Source: Aeromonas jandaei (lineage in GTDB: Bacteria; Pseudomonadota; Gammaproteobacteria; Enterobacterales; Aeromonadaceae). Taken from it: a stretch of DNA of 64,000 nt. Location: positions 69,501-133,500 of the forward strand of contig NZ_CP149571.1 of NCBI RefSeq assembly GCF_037890695.1, read 5' to 3'. Positions 18,012-25,927 of this stretch are shown piece after piece (position 1 is the stretch's first letter; each line of letters opens with the position of its first letter). A program made the position numbers and the translations under genes. The notes under the pieces were generated by a model. That model was not told where the DNA came from. It did no database searches and saw nothing but the letters and a program-made list of their open reading frames with translations.

Positions 18012-19463
18012 TCACTCGGCCGCTTTCGGCTTGCGACGGCGCGGGCGGCGGCGATTGCGGCTGTTGCTGCTGCGCTTCTCGCCATCGTGGCTACGGCTCT
18101 CACCGCGCTCACCGCTGGCCGGGCGACGGGTCGCTTCCCGTTGCAGCTGCGGGCGCACATCCGGATTGGAAGCAACATAGCGCTCCCACCAGCTGGCCAG
18201 CTCGCCGAGACCGCGCTCGACCCGGTTGCGCAGCAACAGGAAGTCGAACGCCGCGCGGAACTTGGGGTGCTCCATGGCGCGCTCGGGGTGCTTGCCCTGA
18301 CGACGGGTCAACCGCTGTTGCAGTGCCCAGATATCGCGGACATCTGTCGTGAAACGGCGGGGAACGGCGATGATCCGCACCTGATTGTCGAGCACCTCGT
18401 TGATCGCCAGCATGAAGGCGTCATACCAGGGCAGGCCGCTCTCGTTCTCCAGCACCCGACCACGGGCCTCGACGCAGCCCCACAGCAGGGTGGCGTAGAG
18501 GAAGGCGGGGGTGACGCGTTTATCTTCACGAACGCGAGTATCGGTATCGATCAGCGCCTGCTCGATAAACTGCTCGCAAGGCGAATTGCCGTGCGGGGTA
18601 AACAGTGCAGCCACTTGCGGGAAGAGCTGCTGGAACAGGCCGTACTCGCGCAGCAGCTTGTAGGTAGTCAGGGCATCGCCAGCCAGGAACAGCTTGAGGG
18701 TCTCCTCAAACAGGCGGGCAGCCGGAATATCCTGCAGCAGCGGCGCCAGCTCCCTGATGGGGGCTGCGGTGCGCGGGCTGATGGTCATGTCGAGCTTGGC
18801 GGCGAAACGCACGGCGCGCAGCATCCGCACCGGATCTTCGCGGTAGCGGGTTTCGGGATCGCCAATCAGCTCCAGCTTGCGCTCGGCCAAATCTTCCAGC
18901 CCGCCCTCGAAATCGTGCAGGGTGAAATCCTTGGCGCTGTAGTAGAGGGCGTTAACGGTAAAGTCACGGCGCTCGGCATCCTCTTCGATGGTGCCGTAGA
19001 CGTTGTCGCGCAGCAGCATGCCTTCATCGGACTGGGCCGACACATGTTTGCTGGTATTGACCTGATGGTGGTGACCGCGGAAGGTGGCCACTTCGATCAC
19101 GTCACGACCAAACACAATGTGGGCCAGGCGGAAGCGGCGGCCAATCAGGCGGCAGTTGCTGAACAGCGCCTTGATCTGCTCCGGCGTCGCATCGGTGGCG
19201 ATGTCGAAATCCTTGGGCGTCTTCCCGAGCAGCAGATCCCGGACTCCGCCGCCGACCAGGTAGGCTTCGTAGCCGCCCTTGTTCAGGCGATAGAGCACCT
19301 TGAGTGCATTCTCGCTGATCTCTTTGCGCGAAATCGGGTGCTGGTCACGACTCAGGGTTCGACGTTGTCCGGCAACACGGGCCGGAATGGGGGACTCCGC
19401 CGACTGCTCGCCCTCATCCTTGCCGAGCACTTTGCGGCAAAAGTTTGCGATCTGGGAAAAAAT
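18012..19463 (-). CDS. pcnB: Poly(A) polymerase I, AUU start codon
   Basis: Adds poly(A) tails to RNA 3' ends and promotes decay. YLVGGGVRDLLLGKTPKDFDI is the nucleotidyltransferase core with catalytic Asp residues, then GRRFRLAHI, RRDFTVNALYY, REDPVRMLRAVRF, and a basic C-terminal tail (RNRRRPRRRKPK). Start choice: ATT at 19463-19461 encodes the residue aligned with the E. coli start (IFSQIANFCRKVL here, IFTRVANFCRKVL there). GAGG lies exactly 6 bases upstream. E. coli pcnB is known to start at AUU, which limits expression. The only upstream conventional start (TTG at 19502) has no ribosome site. It has 483 residues. Confidence 0.92.
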   Translation of the reverse strand: MFSQIANFCRKVLGKDEGEQSAESPIPARVAGQRRTLSRDQHPISRKEISENALKVLYRLNKGGYEAYLVGGGVRDLLLGKTPKDFDIATDATPEQIKALFSNCRLIGRRFRLAHIVFGRDVIEVATFRGHHHQVNTSKHVSAQSDEGMLLRDNVYGTIEEDAERRDFTVNALYYSAKDFTLHDFEGGLEDLAERKLELIGDPETRYREDPVRMLRAVRFAAKLDMTISPRTAAPIRELAPLLQDIPAARLFEETLKLFLAGDALTTYKLLREYGLFQQLFPQVAALFTPHGNSPCEQFIEQALIDTDTRVREDKRVTPAFLYATLLWGCVEARGRVLENESGLPWYDAFMLAINEVLDNQVRIIAVPRRFTTDVRDIWALQQRLTRRQGKHPERAMEHPKFRAAFDFLLLRNRVERGLGELASWWERYVASNPDVRPQLQREATRRPASGERGESRSHDGEKRSSNSRNRRRPRRRKPKAAE

Positions 19464-19473
19464 GGTACACCTC
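19461..19473 (-). promoter_or_regulatory. Ribosome site that fixes the AUU start of pcnB
   Basis: Minus strand reads GAGGTGTACCATT: GAGG, six-base spacer, ATT. It supports initiation at AUU instead of the TTG 39 bases upstream. Confidence 0.75.
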
Positions 19474-19501
19474 GTTATGACTTCAAATTGACGGGAGGCC
19501 A

Positions 19502-19850
19502 AAAAAATAGCGGCCTATCATAGCTCACGCCTAACCAAATGAAAAACCGTGACGGCAATTGATCCCGTTTGAATCGGTGTTGCCGGAAAAAATAGCGGTC
19601 TATTCCGATAGCTCACGCCTGACCAAATGAAAAACCGTGACGGCAATTGATCCCGTTTGAATCGGCGTTGCCGGAAAAAATAGCGGTCTATTCCGATAGC
19701 TCACACCTGACCAAATGAAAAACCGTGACGGCAATTGATCCCGTTTGAATCGGCGTTGCCGGAAAAAATAGCGGTCTATTCCGATAGCTCACACCTGACC
19801 AAATGAAAAACCGTGACGGCAATTGATCCCGTTTGAATCGGCGTTGCCGC
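19502..19850. repeat. Four tandem copies of an 88-bp repeat in the pcnB leader
   Basis: Copies begin at 19502, 19587, 19675 and 19763 with AAAAAATAGCGG. The first is 85 bp (3-bp deletion and several changes) and the rest are 88 bp with single-base differences. Each unit contains AATAG-CGGT-CTATT, which on the minus strand is a small hairpin followed by T. Each also has CGGCAA...TTGCCG 22 bases apart. No repeat-spacer structure is present, so it is not CRISPR. It lies directly upstream of pcnB and could alter its transcription; copy number may vary between strains. Confidence 0.9.
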
Positions 19851-19950
19851 TAAAAAAGCGCCCTGTTCGAAGGAATTCGCTCTTACAAACCGGCCATTGC
19901 CCTTTTAGCGCCTGTCGGCACGGCAACAAGGCGGCTATGGTGCCAACCCC

Positions 19951-20005
19951 GCCACTATAAATTTAATTTATGGCTTTTCGGGAAATGACCCAATTCAACC
20001 TTATA
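19951..20005. repeat. Interspersed ~55-bp element, copy A
   Basis: Begins CCACTATAAATTTAATTTAT, contains ATGACCCAATT and ends CCTTATA. It shares layout with copies at 44028-44089 and 63315-63367. The rest of 19851-20136 shows no gene or other signal. Confidence 0.8.
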
Positions 20006-20136
20006 CCGAACCGGATCCCCGGCGCAGGGTCCGTTGTTCTCTCTTGCCTGCTCTCGAAAGCCTGCGCCCGATCCGCTCAAGCCGACTCGAGCAGCACTTC
20101 GCCTTGTCACCTTGCTTTTGGCTTTGGCTGCCAGAT

Positions 20137-21045
20137 TTAGCCGGCAACCAACGGGATCTTCTCGCTGGCGGGCACCCGGGCCAGCTGCCAGTTGGCGATG
20201 CCCCAGCTGATGATCTCGTCGATCCGGCTTGCCATCAGCTCCGGCGGCGGACACTGACCGAGGAAGTGCAGCGCCTGCCACAGGGCCGGGCGCACCTCAT
20301 CCAGCGCCAGCGCCGGCGCATGGTTCTGCTTGGAGAGCTTGTTGCCGTCGGCCTGCACCGCCAGCGGCAGATGCACCCAGTCCGGCACCGCAGCCCCCAG
20401 GGTCTGGTAGAGGGCAATCTGGCGCACCGTCGGCTCCAGCAGGTCGGCACCGCGCACTATCTCGGTGATGCCGCTGTCCATATCATCCACCACCACCGCC
20501 AGGTTGTAGGCGTAGAGCCCGTCGCGGCGACGGATAATGAAATCCTCCTCGGCGAGCGCCGCCGGTACCGCGATATGGCCCTGCAAGCGGTCATCGAAGT
20601 GGTAGACCGGATGGTGCTGGCGCAAGCGGGCGGCAGAGCCCTCTGCCGTCAGCCCCAGGGTGCGGCAGTGGCCATTGTAAAAGCCGCCGCTTGCCATGAT
20701 TTCGCGCCGGGTACAGCGGCACCAGTAGAGATCGCCGGCCCGGTAGAGCTGGTCGATGATCTCGTCATAGCGGCCGTGGCGCGCGCTCTGGAACATCACC
20801 TCGCCATCCCACTCAAGACCGTATGCCTCAAGGGTCTTGAGAATAAGGTCGGCCGCCCCCGCCATCTCCCGCGGCGGATCGATATCCTCGATGCGCACCA
20901 GCCAGCGCCCCTGTTGCGCTCTGGCCTGCAAAAAGCTGCCGAGAGCCGCAATCAGCGAACCGAAGTGGAGCGGGCCGGAAGGGGACGGCGCAAAACGGCC
21001 CACATAGGGGCGAATTTGGGGGGAGGAAGGGGTATTCACAGCCAT
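20137..21045 (-). CDS. gluQ: Glutamyl-Q tRNA(Asp) synthetase
   Basis: Truncated GluRS paralogue that attaches glutamate to queuosine in the tRNA-Asp anticodon. [22 protein letters not shown] carries the HIGH-like motif. CRCTR...GHC are zinc-site cysteines, [10 protein letters not shown] and [16 protein letters not shown] bind the amino acid and ATP, and [12 protein letters not shown] is the KMSKS-like loop. There is no anticodon-binding domain, as expected. The start is uncertain: 21045 (302 residues) is chosen, with ATG 21078 and TTG 21105 possible; none has a clear SD. It follows dksA after a terminator, the same order as in E. coli. Confidence 0.9.
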   Translation of the reverse strand: MAVNTPSSPQIRPYVGRFAPSPSGPLHFGSLIAALGSFLQARAQQGRWLVRIEDIDPPREMAGAADLILKTLEAYGLEWDGEVMFQSARHGRYDEIIDQLYRAGDLYWCRCTRREIMASGGFYNGHCRTLGLTAEGSAARLRQHHPVYHFDDRLQGHIAVPAALAEEDFIIRRRDGLYAYNLAVVVDDMDSGITEIVRGADLLEPTVRQIALYQTLGAAVPDWVHLPLAVQADGNKLSKQNHAPALALDEVRPALWQALHFLGQCPPPELMASRIDEIISWGIANWQLARVPASEKIPLVAG

Positions 21046-21120
21046 GACGGTTCGGGTAAGCAGTTCAGTGAGGCGCATTTTGGGACGCCCCGCCCAAAAG
21101 CTCAATAAAAATGCGCAATA

Positions 21121-21148
21121 AAAAAGGGAGCCCGCAAGCTCCCTTTTT
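21121..21148 (-). terminator. Terminator of dksA
   Basis: GGGAGC and GCTCCC around a 6-nt loop, flanked by A5 and T5. It separates dksA from gluQ on the minus strand. Confidence 0.82.
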
Positions 21149-21168
21149 CATATTGCAGCGGGTCGGTA

Positions 21169-21618
21169 TCAACCGGCCATCTGCTTTTCCTTGATCTCGG
21201 CCAGCGTCTTGCAGTCGACACAGAGGTCGGCAGTCGGACGGGCTTCCAGACGGCGGATACCGATTTCGATACCGCAGTGCTCGCAGTAACCGAAGTCGTC
21301 ATCTTCCAGCAGCTGCAAGGTCTTCTCGATCTTCTTGATCAGCTTGCGTTCACGATCGCGGGTACGCAGTTCGAGAGCGAACTCCTCTTCCTGCGCGGCA
21401 CGATCCACGGGATCCGGGAAGTTGGCAGCCTCGTCCTTCATGTGATCAACGGTGCGGTCAACTTCCTGCATCAGTTGGTTGCGCCAGGCACCCAGGATCT
21501 TGCGAAAATGCGCCTTCTGTTGGTCATTCATGTACTCCTCACCCGGCTTTTCCTGGTAAGGCGCGACACCCGCAATGGCCAGGGGGCCCAGAGATTTCCT
21601 GTTTTCGCCTGTTGGCAT
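21169..21618 (-). CDS. dksA: RNA polymerase-binding transcription factor DksA
   Basis: Binds the RNA polymerase secondary channel and, with ppGpp, adjusts rRNA and amino acid promoters. It has 149 residues. A coiled coil carries the acidic tip [12 protein letters not shown] (Asp69 and Asp72 here). The C4 zinc finger is CEHCG..CVDC, and the tail is [10 protein letters not shown]. Almost every block matches E. coli DksA. AGGAGA precedes the ATG. It sits between sfsA and gluQ as in E. coli. Confidence 0.97.
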   Translation of the reverse strand: MPTGENRKSLGPLAIAGVAPYQEKPGEEYMNDQQKAHFRKILGAWRNQLMQEVDRTVDHMKDEAANFPDPVDRAAQEEEFALELRTRDRERKLIKKIEKTLQLLEDDDFGYCEHCGIEIGIRRLEARPTADLCVDCKTLAEIKEKQMAG

Positions 21619-21737
21619 GCCCTGTCTCCTAATTCAGCACGCTACCCGTGCCATCCATAAATTGAGGGCGACATCTATAGCAGAAGGGTAACGGGTAAGC
21701 AAACGAGCCGTACCAATAATGTTACCCACTCCAATAT

Positions 21738-22480
21738 TTATGAACTCCCCTCGGGTAACAGGTGGCTGGATTCAAACGGGATAAATCCTTGTGCCACCAT
21801 GCCTTGCACCCCAACATGGGGCCGATAGCATAAAATTTCAACCCCCGCCGCAATTGCCTGTTCAATTAGCAGACTATAGTGCGGATCTATGTGTGCTGCA
21901 GGGCGCATCCGGCTTATTCCGGAGTGCAACACCATAAATAGCAGCACGGCTCTGTGACCGGCCGCTTTCATGGCCATCAATTCACGTAAATGCTTGGCGC
22001 CACGGGCAGTTACCGCATCGGGGAAGTAGCCCATACCGGCCTCTTCCCGCTCGTCGAGCAGGGTGACCGATTTTACCTCGATGTAACAGTTGCCCTTCTT
22101 CTCATCTTCCAGCAAGAGGTCGATGCGACTGTTCTCTTCGCCATATTTCACCTCGGTGCGCAATCTGGCATAGCCGCACAGCGGTGTGATGGCATCCTGC
22201 TCGATAAGCTCGCGGGCAATCTGGTTGGCGCGCGCCGTGTTGACGCAGATAAAGTGGCCGGCCGGGCTCTCGGCGATCTCCCAGCTATGGGGTAGCTTGC
22301 GCTTGGGGTTGTCGGAGGTCGAATACCAGACCCGGTTCCCGGGTCAGCGCAGCCGGTCATGGCGCCGGTGTTGGCGCAGTGGATGGTGATCACCTCGCCA
22401 TTAGCCAGTTCGACATCGGTCAGAAAGCGCTTGTAGCGGGCGATTAGTTGCCCGGATTGCAGCGGCGGATCAAATATCAC
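21738..22480 (-). pseudogene. sfsA: sfsA with a one-base frameshift
   Basis: SfsA is a conserved nuclease-like protein first noted as a sugar fermentation stimulator. The N-terminal frame starts at GTG 22480 (overlapping the thpR stop as GTGA). It reads [19 protein letters not shown].. to [10 protein letters not shown], then leaves the family sequence near 22334-22343. From there [19 protein letters not shown].. continues in another frame through [43 protein letters not shown] to the end. One extra base at the junction would give about 247 residues (E. coli 234). It is either a recent mutation or a base-calling error, as all other blocks are intact. Confidence 0.85.
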
Positions 22481-23049
22481 GGGTTCGTCCTCCGCGCCTG
22501 TTCGTTTTCCCACTCATCCCGAGCCCCCTCATCCCTGGCTCTGGCCCGCAGCGGCCAGCAGGCGAGCGGCTGGTAGCGCACCCCGTCCGGAGTCGAGATC
22601 GACTCATAGAGACAAAATTGATCGGCCTTGAGCAGAAAATCGGGGGCCGGCAGGGTGGCTGGCGCCTCGCCCGCCTTGCGCGACAGGGTGACGTGAGGGC
22701 GATAACCCTGTTCGCCATTGCCAAGCCCCAGCTTCTCGCCGTGACGACGCAGCGCCTTCGCCAACACGGTCAGCTCGTTGGGCCACTCCTTCGGGCCAAT
22801 CCAGCCAGCCTTGGCGCGGCTGAACCAACCGGTCTCGTCCAGCCGGATGGTGAGCGGCGGACAGTGCTGGCGCTCAACGGCGGCGATCAGGCGGCGGGTG
22901 GTCACCTCGTCCGCTTCACCGAGGAAGGCGAGGGTCAGGTGAAGATTGGCTTGCGGCACCGGCTGACCGGGCCAGGGGCGTTGATCACGCCAGCTGATGA
23001 GTTCGGGAGCGAGCTCCCCGACGGGCAGGGCAAAGAAGAGTTTGGCCAT
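22477..23049 (-). CDS. thpR: RNA 2',3'-cyclic 3'-phosphodiesterase ThpR (2'-5' RNA ligase family)
   Basis: 2H phosphoesterase superfamily protein of about 190 residues. Both catalytic HxT motifs are present: [10 protein letters not shown] and HVTLSRKAG. The N-terminus [15 protein letters not shown] matches the family. E. coli ThpR opens 2',3'-cyclic phosphates and ligates 2'-5' ends in vitro. The ATG at 23049 fits the family length, although the frame is open to 23151. The stop overlaps the sfsA GTG. It is divergent from hrpB. Confidence 0.86.
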   Translation of the reverse strand: MAKLFFALPVGELAPELISWRDQRPWPGQPVPQANLHLTLAFLGEADEVTTRRLIAAVERQHCPPLTIRLDETGWFSRAKAGWIGPKEWPNELTVLAKALRRHGEKLGLGNGEQGYRPHVTLSRKAGEAPATLPAPDFLLKADQFCLYESISTPDGVRYQPLACWPLRARARDEGARDEWENEQARRTNP

Positions 23050-23228
23050 TCGGGTGAAGATGCCTTTATCCAGACAGAGAGGGTGGCCCATTCTATGGCA
23101 GCCATCTCCTCCTGTCTCGCCATCCGGGCCGAGGGCCATCTGCTCCCCCACATCTGCTCACGGTGGCCATGCTGGCTGTGGCAGAATAGGCGCCGTTTTA
23201 CCGGTTGCAACAGAAGGTGTTGATCGTT

Positions 23229-25676
23229 TTGTCCCCACTCCCCATCGTTTCGGTGCTGCCCGAACTCTTTGCCGCCCTCGACCGCCACAACAGCGTGATC
23301 CTGCAGGCGCCCCCCGGCGCGGGCAAATCGACCCTGCTGCCGCTGGAGCTGGTACGCCAGAACCGGCTGCCCGGCCGCATCATCATGCTGGAACCAAGAC
23401 GGCTGGCGGCGCGCAATATCGCCAGCTTTCTGGCGCGCCAGCTCGGGGAGAAGGTGGGCGAGCGCATCGGCCTGCGGGTGCGCGGCGAGAGCCGCACCAG
23501 CTCCGCGACCCGGCTCGAGATTGTCACCGAAGGGGTGCTGACCCGGATGTTGCAGCAGGATCCCGAGCTCGGCGGCGTCTCGCTGGTCATCTTCGATGAG
23601 TTCCACGAACGCAGCCTGCACGCCGATACCGCGCTGGCCTTCGCCATCGAGAGCCAGCAGGGATTGCGCGATGACCTCAAGCTCCTGGTGATGTCCGCCA
23701 CTCTGGATGGCATGGCACTGGAAAAGTTGCTGCCGGATGCGCCGGTGATCCGCTCGGAAGGGCGCGGCTTTCCCATCGACTACCACTACCGCCCCGCCAA
23801 TCGCCAGCAGTGGCTGGAGCCGCAAGTCGGCGCCGTGGTGCTCGAAGCGCTGGCCGAGCAAGCTGGCAGCCTGCTGGTCTTCCTGCCGGGACAGGGAGAG
23901 ATCGAGCGGCTGGCACAGTGGCTGGAAGGACGGCTGCCGGATGATGTGACCCTCGCCCCCCTCTACGGCCGCCTCGACATGGCAGCCCAGCAAGCGGCCA
24001 TCGAGCCGCCACCTGCGGGCCGCCGTAAGCTGGTGCTCACCACCAATGTGGCGGAGACCTCTCTCACCATCGAAGGCGTCTCTGTCGTGATCGACAGCGG
24101 GCTGGAGCGGCGTGCCTCGTTCGATCTGAAAAGCGGCGTCACCCGACTGGAGACCCGCCCCATCGCCAAAGCCTCCGCCACCCAGAGGGCGGGCCGTGCC
24201 GGCCGCCTCGGCCCCGGCGTCTGCTACCGGCTCTGGAGCAGCGAGGTGCAGGAGCGGCTCGCCGAGCAGAGTCCGCCCGACATCCTCACTCAGGAGCTGA
24301 CCGGTCTGCTGCTGGATGCTGCCCAGTGGGGGGCAAAGGTGGAAGATCTGCCGCTGCTCGACATGCCGCCGGCTGCCGCCGTCGCCAGCGCCCAGCGGCT
24401 GCTGGTCGCCCTCGGCGCCATGAAGCCGGAGGGTGAGCAACAACTTACCCCGGCTGGCCGCGCCATGGCGGCCTTCGGTACCCATCCCCGGCTCGCCCGC
24501 ATGCTGCTGCGCGCCCGCGAGCTGGAAGCTGAAGGTCTGACAGGGATTGTCGCCGATGCCGCATATCTGGTGGCGTTGCTGGAAGAAGATCTGCGAGGAT
24601 CGGAGCGCCTCTCGGTGCTGTTCCACCGCCGTCAGGGAGCCCTGCGCCAGAGTGCGGCCCGCTGGTTTGAACGGCTCGGCGCTCGCCCGGCCAATCCACA
24701 GGGTCAGTGGCTCGGGCTGCTCTGCGCCCTCGCCTGGCCGGATCGCATCGGCAAGCTGCGCAGCGGCAGCCGTTACCAGCTCAGTGGCGGGGTGAGCTGC
24801 GATCTGAGCGAGGGTCACCCCTGTCAGGGTCAAAGTGCGTTGATTGCGGTGGAGATGGGCCAGAACGAGCGCGGCAGCCGCATCTTTATCGCCGAACCGA
24901 TAGAGCTGGATGAGCTGGCGCGTCTGCTGCCGGAGCTGGTGAGCGAGCGCCAGTGGTTCGACTGGGACGAGCGCGAGGAGCGGGTGCGGGCCGAACGCCA
25001 ACAGGTGATCGGTGAGCTGGTGCTGAGCCAGCGACCGCTGACAGACCTTTCGGATGAGCAGAAGGGGCGCTGCCTGCTGCAGGGCATCCGCCGCAAGGGG
25101 CTGCATGTGCTGCCGTGGGACGAGAGCAGCGAAGGGCTGCTGGCCCGTCTGCGCTGCGCCCGTGAGTGGCTGCCTGATGAGGAGTGGCCAGCCATGGATG
25201 ACGACAGCCTGCTGGCCACCCTCGAACAGTGGCTGCTGCCGGCGGTGAGCGGCATGACCCGGCTGGAGCAGTTGAAAAAGCTCGATATGAGCGACATCCT
25301 GCGCCAATCTCTGCCCTGGCCACTGCCCAAACGGCTGGACGAGGCACTGCCCGGCCACTTCACGGCACCGACCGGCAGCCGGGTGCGGATCCGCTATCAG
25401 CCGGGTCAGGCACCGGTGATCCCGGTACGAATTCAGGAGATGTTCGGTCAGGCGGCAACCCCCTGCGTGGCCGATGGCCGGGTGGCGCTGGTGGTAGAGC
25501 TGCTCTCCCCCGCCCAGCGACCGCTGCAGATCACCGCCGATCTGGCCGCTTTCTGGGCTGGCTCCTACGAGCAGGTGAAAAAAGAGATGAAGGGGCGCTA
25601 TCCCCGCCACTACTGGCCGGACAATCCGCTGGAGGCGATGCCGACCAGGGTCACCAAGAAGAAGATGGGAATGTAG
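23229..25676 (+). CDS. hrpB: ATP-dependent RNA helicase HrpB (DEAH family)
   Basis: DEAH-box helicase. Motif I APPGAGKST, Ia LEPRRLAARN, motif II FDEFHERSLHAD (DEFH), motif III MSATLDG, motif V TNVAETSLTIEG and motif VI QRAGRAGR lie in order, followed by HA2-like and HrpB C-terminal regions (ELLSPAQRPLQIT, MKGRYPRHYWPDNP). TTG 23229 matches the E. coli start exactly (x-S-x-LP-x3-VLPEL) and has AAGG 11 bases upstream, giving 815 residues. The frame is open back to TTG 23205. The cellular role is unclear in general. It is followed by palindromic repeats and mrcB, as in E. coli. Confidence 0.92.
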   Translation: MSPLPIVSVLPELFAALDRHNSVILQAPPGAGKSTLLPLELVRQNRLPGRIIMLEPRRLAARNIASFLARQLGEKVGERIGLRVRGESRTSSATRLEIVTEGVLTRMLQQDPELGGVSLVIFDEFHERSLHADTALAFAIESQQGLRDDLKLLVMSATLDGMALEKLLPDAPVIRSEGRGFPIDYHYRPANRQQWLEPQVGAVVLEALAEQAGSLLVFLPGQGEIERLAQWLEGRLPDDVTLAPLYGRLDMAAQQAAIEPPPAGRRKLVLTTNVAETSLTIEGVSVVIDSGLERRASFDLKSGVTRLETRPIAKASATQRAGRAGRLGPGVCYRLWSSEVQERLAEQSPPDILTQELTGLLLDAAQWGAKVEDLPLLDMPPAAAVASAQRLLVALGAMKPEGEQQLTPAGRAMAAFGTHPRLARMLLRARELEAEGLTGIVADAAYLVALLEEDLRGSERLSVLFHRRQGALRQSAARWFERLGARPANPQGQWLGLLCALAWPDRIGKLRSGSRYQLSGGVSCDLSEGHPCQGQSALIAVEMGQNERGSRIFIAEPIELDELARLLPELVSERQWFDWDEREERVRAERQQVIGELVLSQRPLTDLSDEQKGRCLLQGIRRKGLHVLPWDESSEGLLARLRCAREWLPDEEWPAMDDDSLLATLEQWLLPAVSGMTRLEQLKKLDMSDILRQSLPWPLPKRLDEALPGHFTAPTGSRVRIRYQPGQAPVIPVRIQEMFGQAATPCVADGRVALVVELLSPAQRPLQITADLAAFWAGSYEQVKKEMKGRYPRHYWPDNPLEAMPTRVTKKKMGM

Positions 25677-25721
25677 GTTGGTGCAGGGAATAACGTAGCC
25701 CTACTCCAGCAGATGACCCTC

Positions 25722-25815
25722 ACCCTGGCCCTCTCCCAGAGGGAGAGGGAATCGATCGAGGTTGGTGTTTGCTCCCTTCTCCCCTTGTGGGAGAAGGGCC
25801 GGGGATGAGGGGTGG
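25722..25815. repeat. GAGGG-type palindromic repeat pair (REP-like)
   Basis: CCCTCACCCTGGCCCTCTCC.. CAGAGGGAGAGGG, then CTCCCTTCTCCCCTTGTGGGAGAAGGG and GGGATGAGGG. These are two imperfect palindromes with CCCTCACC/GGGATGAGGG at the ends. The same family recurs at 44786-44925. It lies between hrpB and mrcB. Confidence 0.75.
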
Positions 25816-25927
25816 GACATCCATCTGTCTGGCGGAGCGAAACCCGGAATCCAGATCCAATTGGTTAAGCCCAATCGGACATTAGCGAATGCGACATAAC
25901 AAGTAGAAAGGAAAGCAAAGAGGATTT

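Noticed and set aside
19502..19850. CRISPR array
   Set aside because: The repeats are contiguous 88-bp units with no unique spacers, and no cas genes are nearby.
22935..25610. Very long open frame (about 890 codons) antisense to hrpB
   Set aside because: It is the shadow of a GC-rich helicase gene. The translation is low-complexity in Gln/His/Leu with no family motif, while the sense strand has all DEAH motifs.
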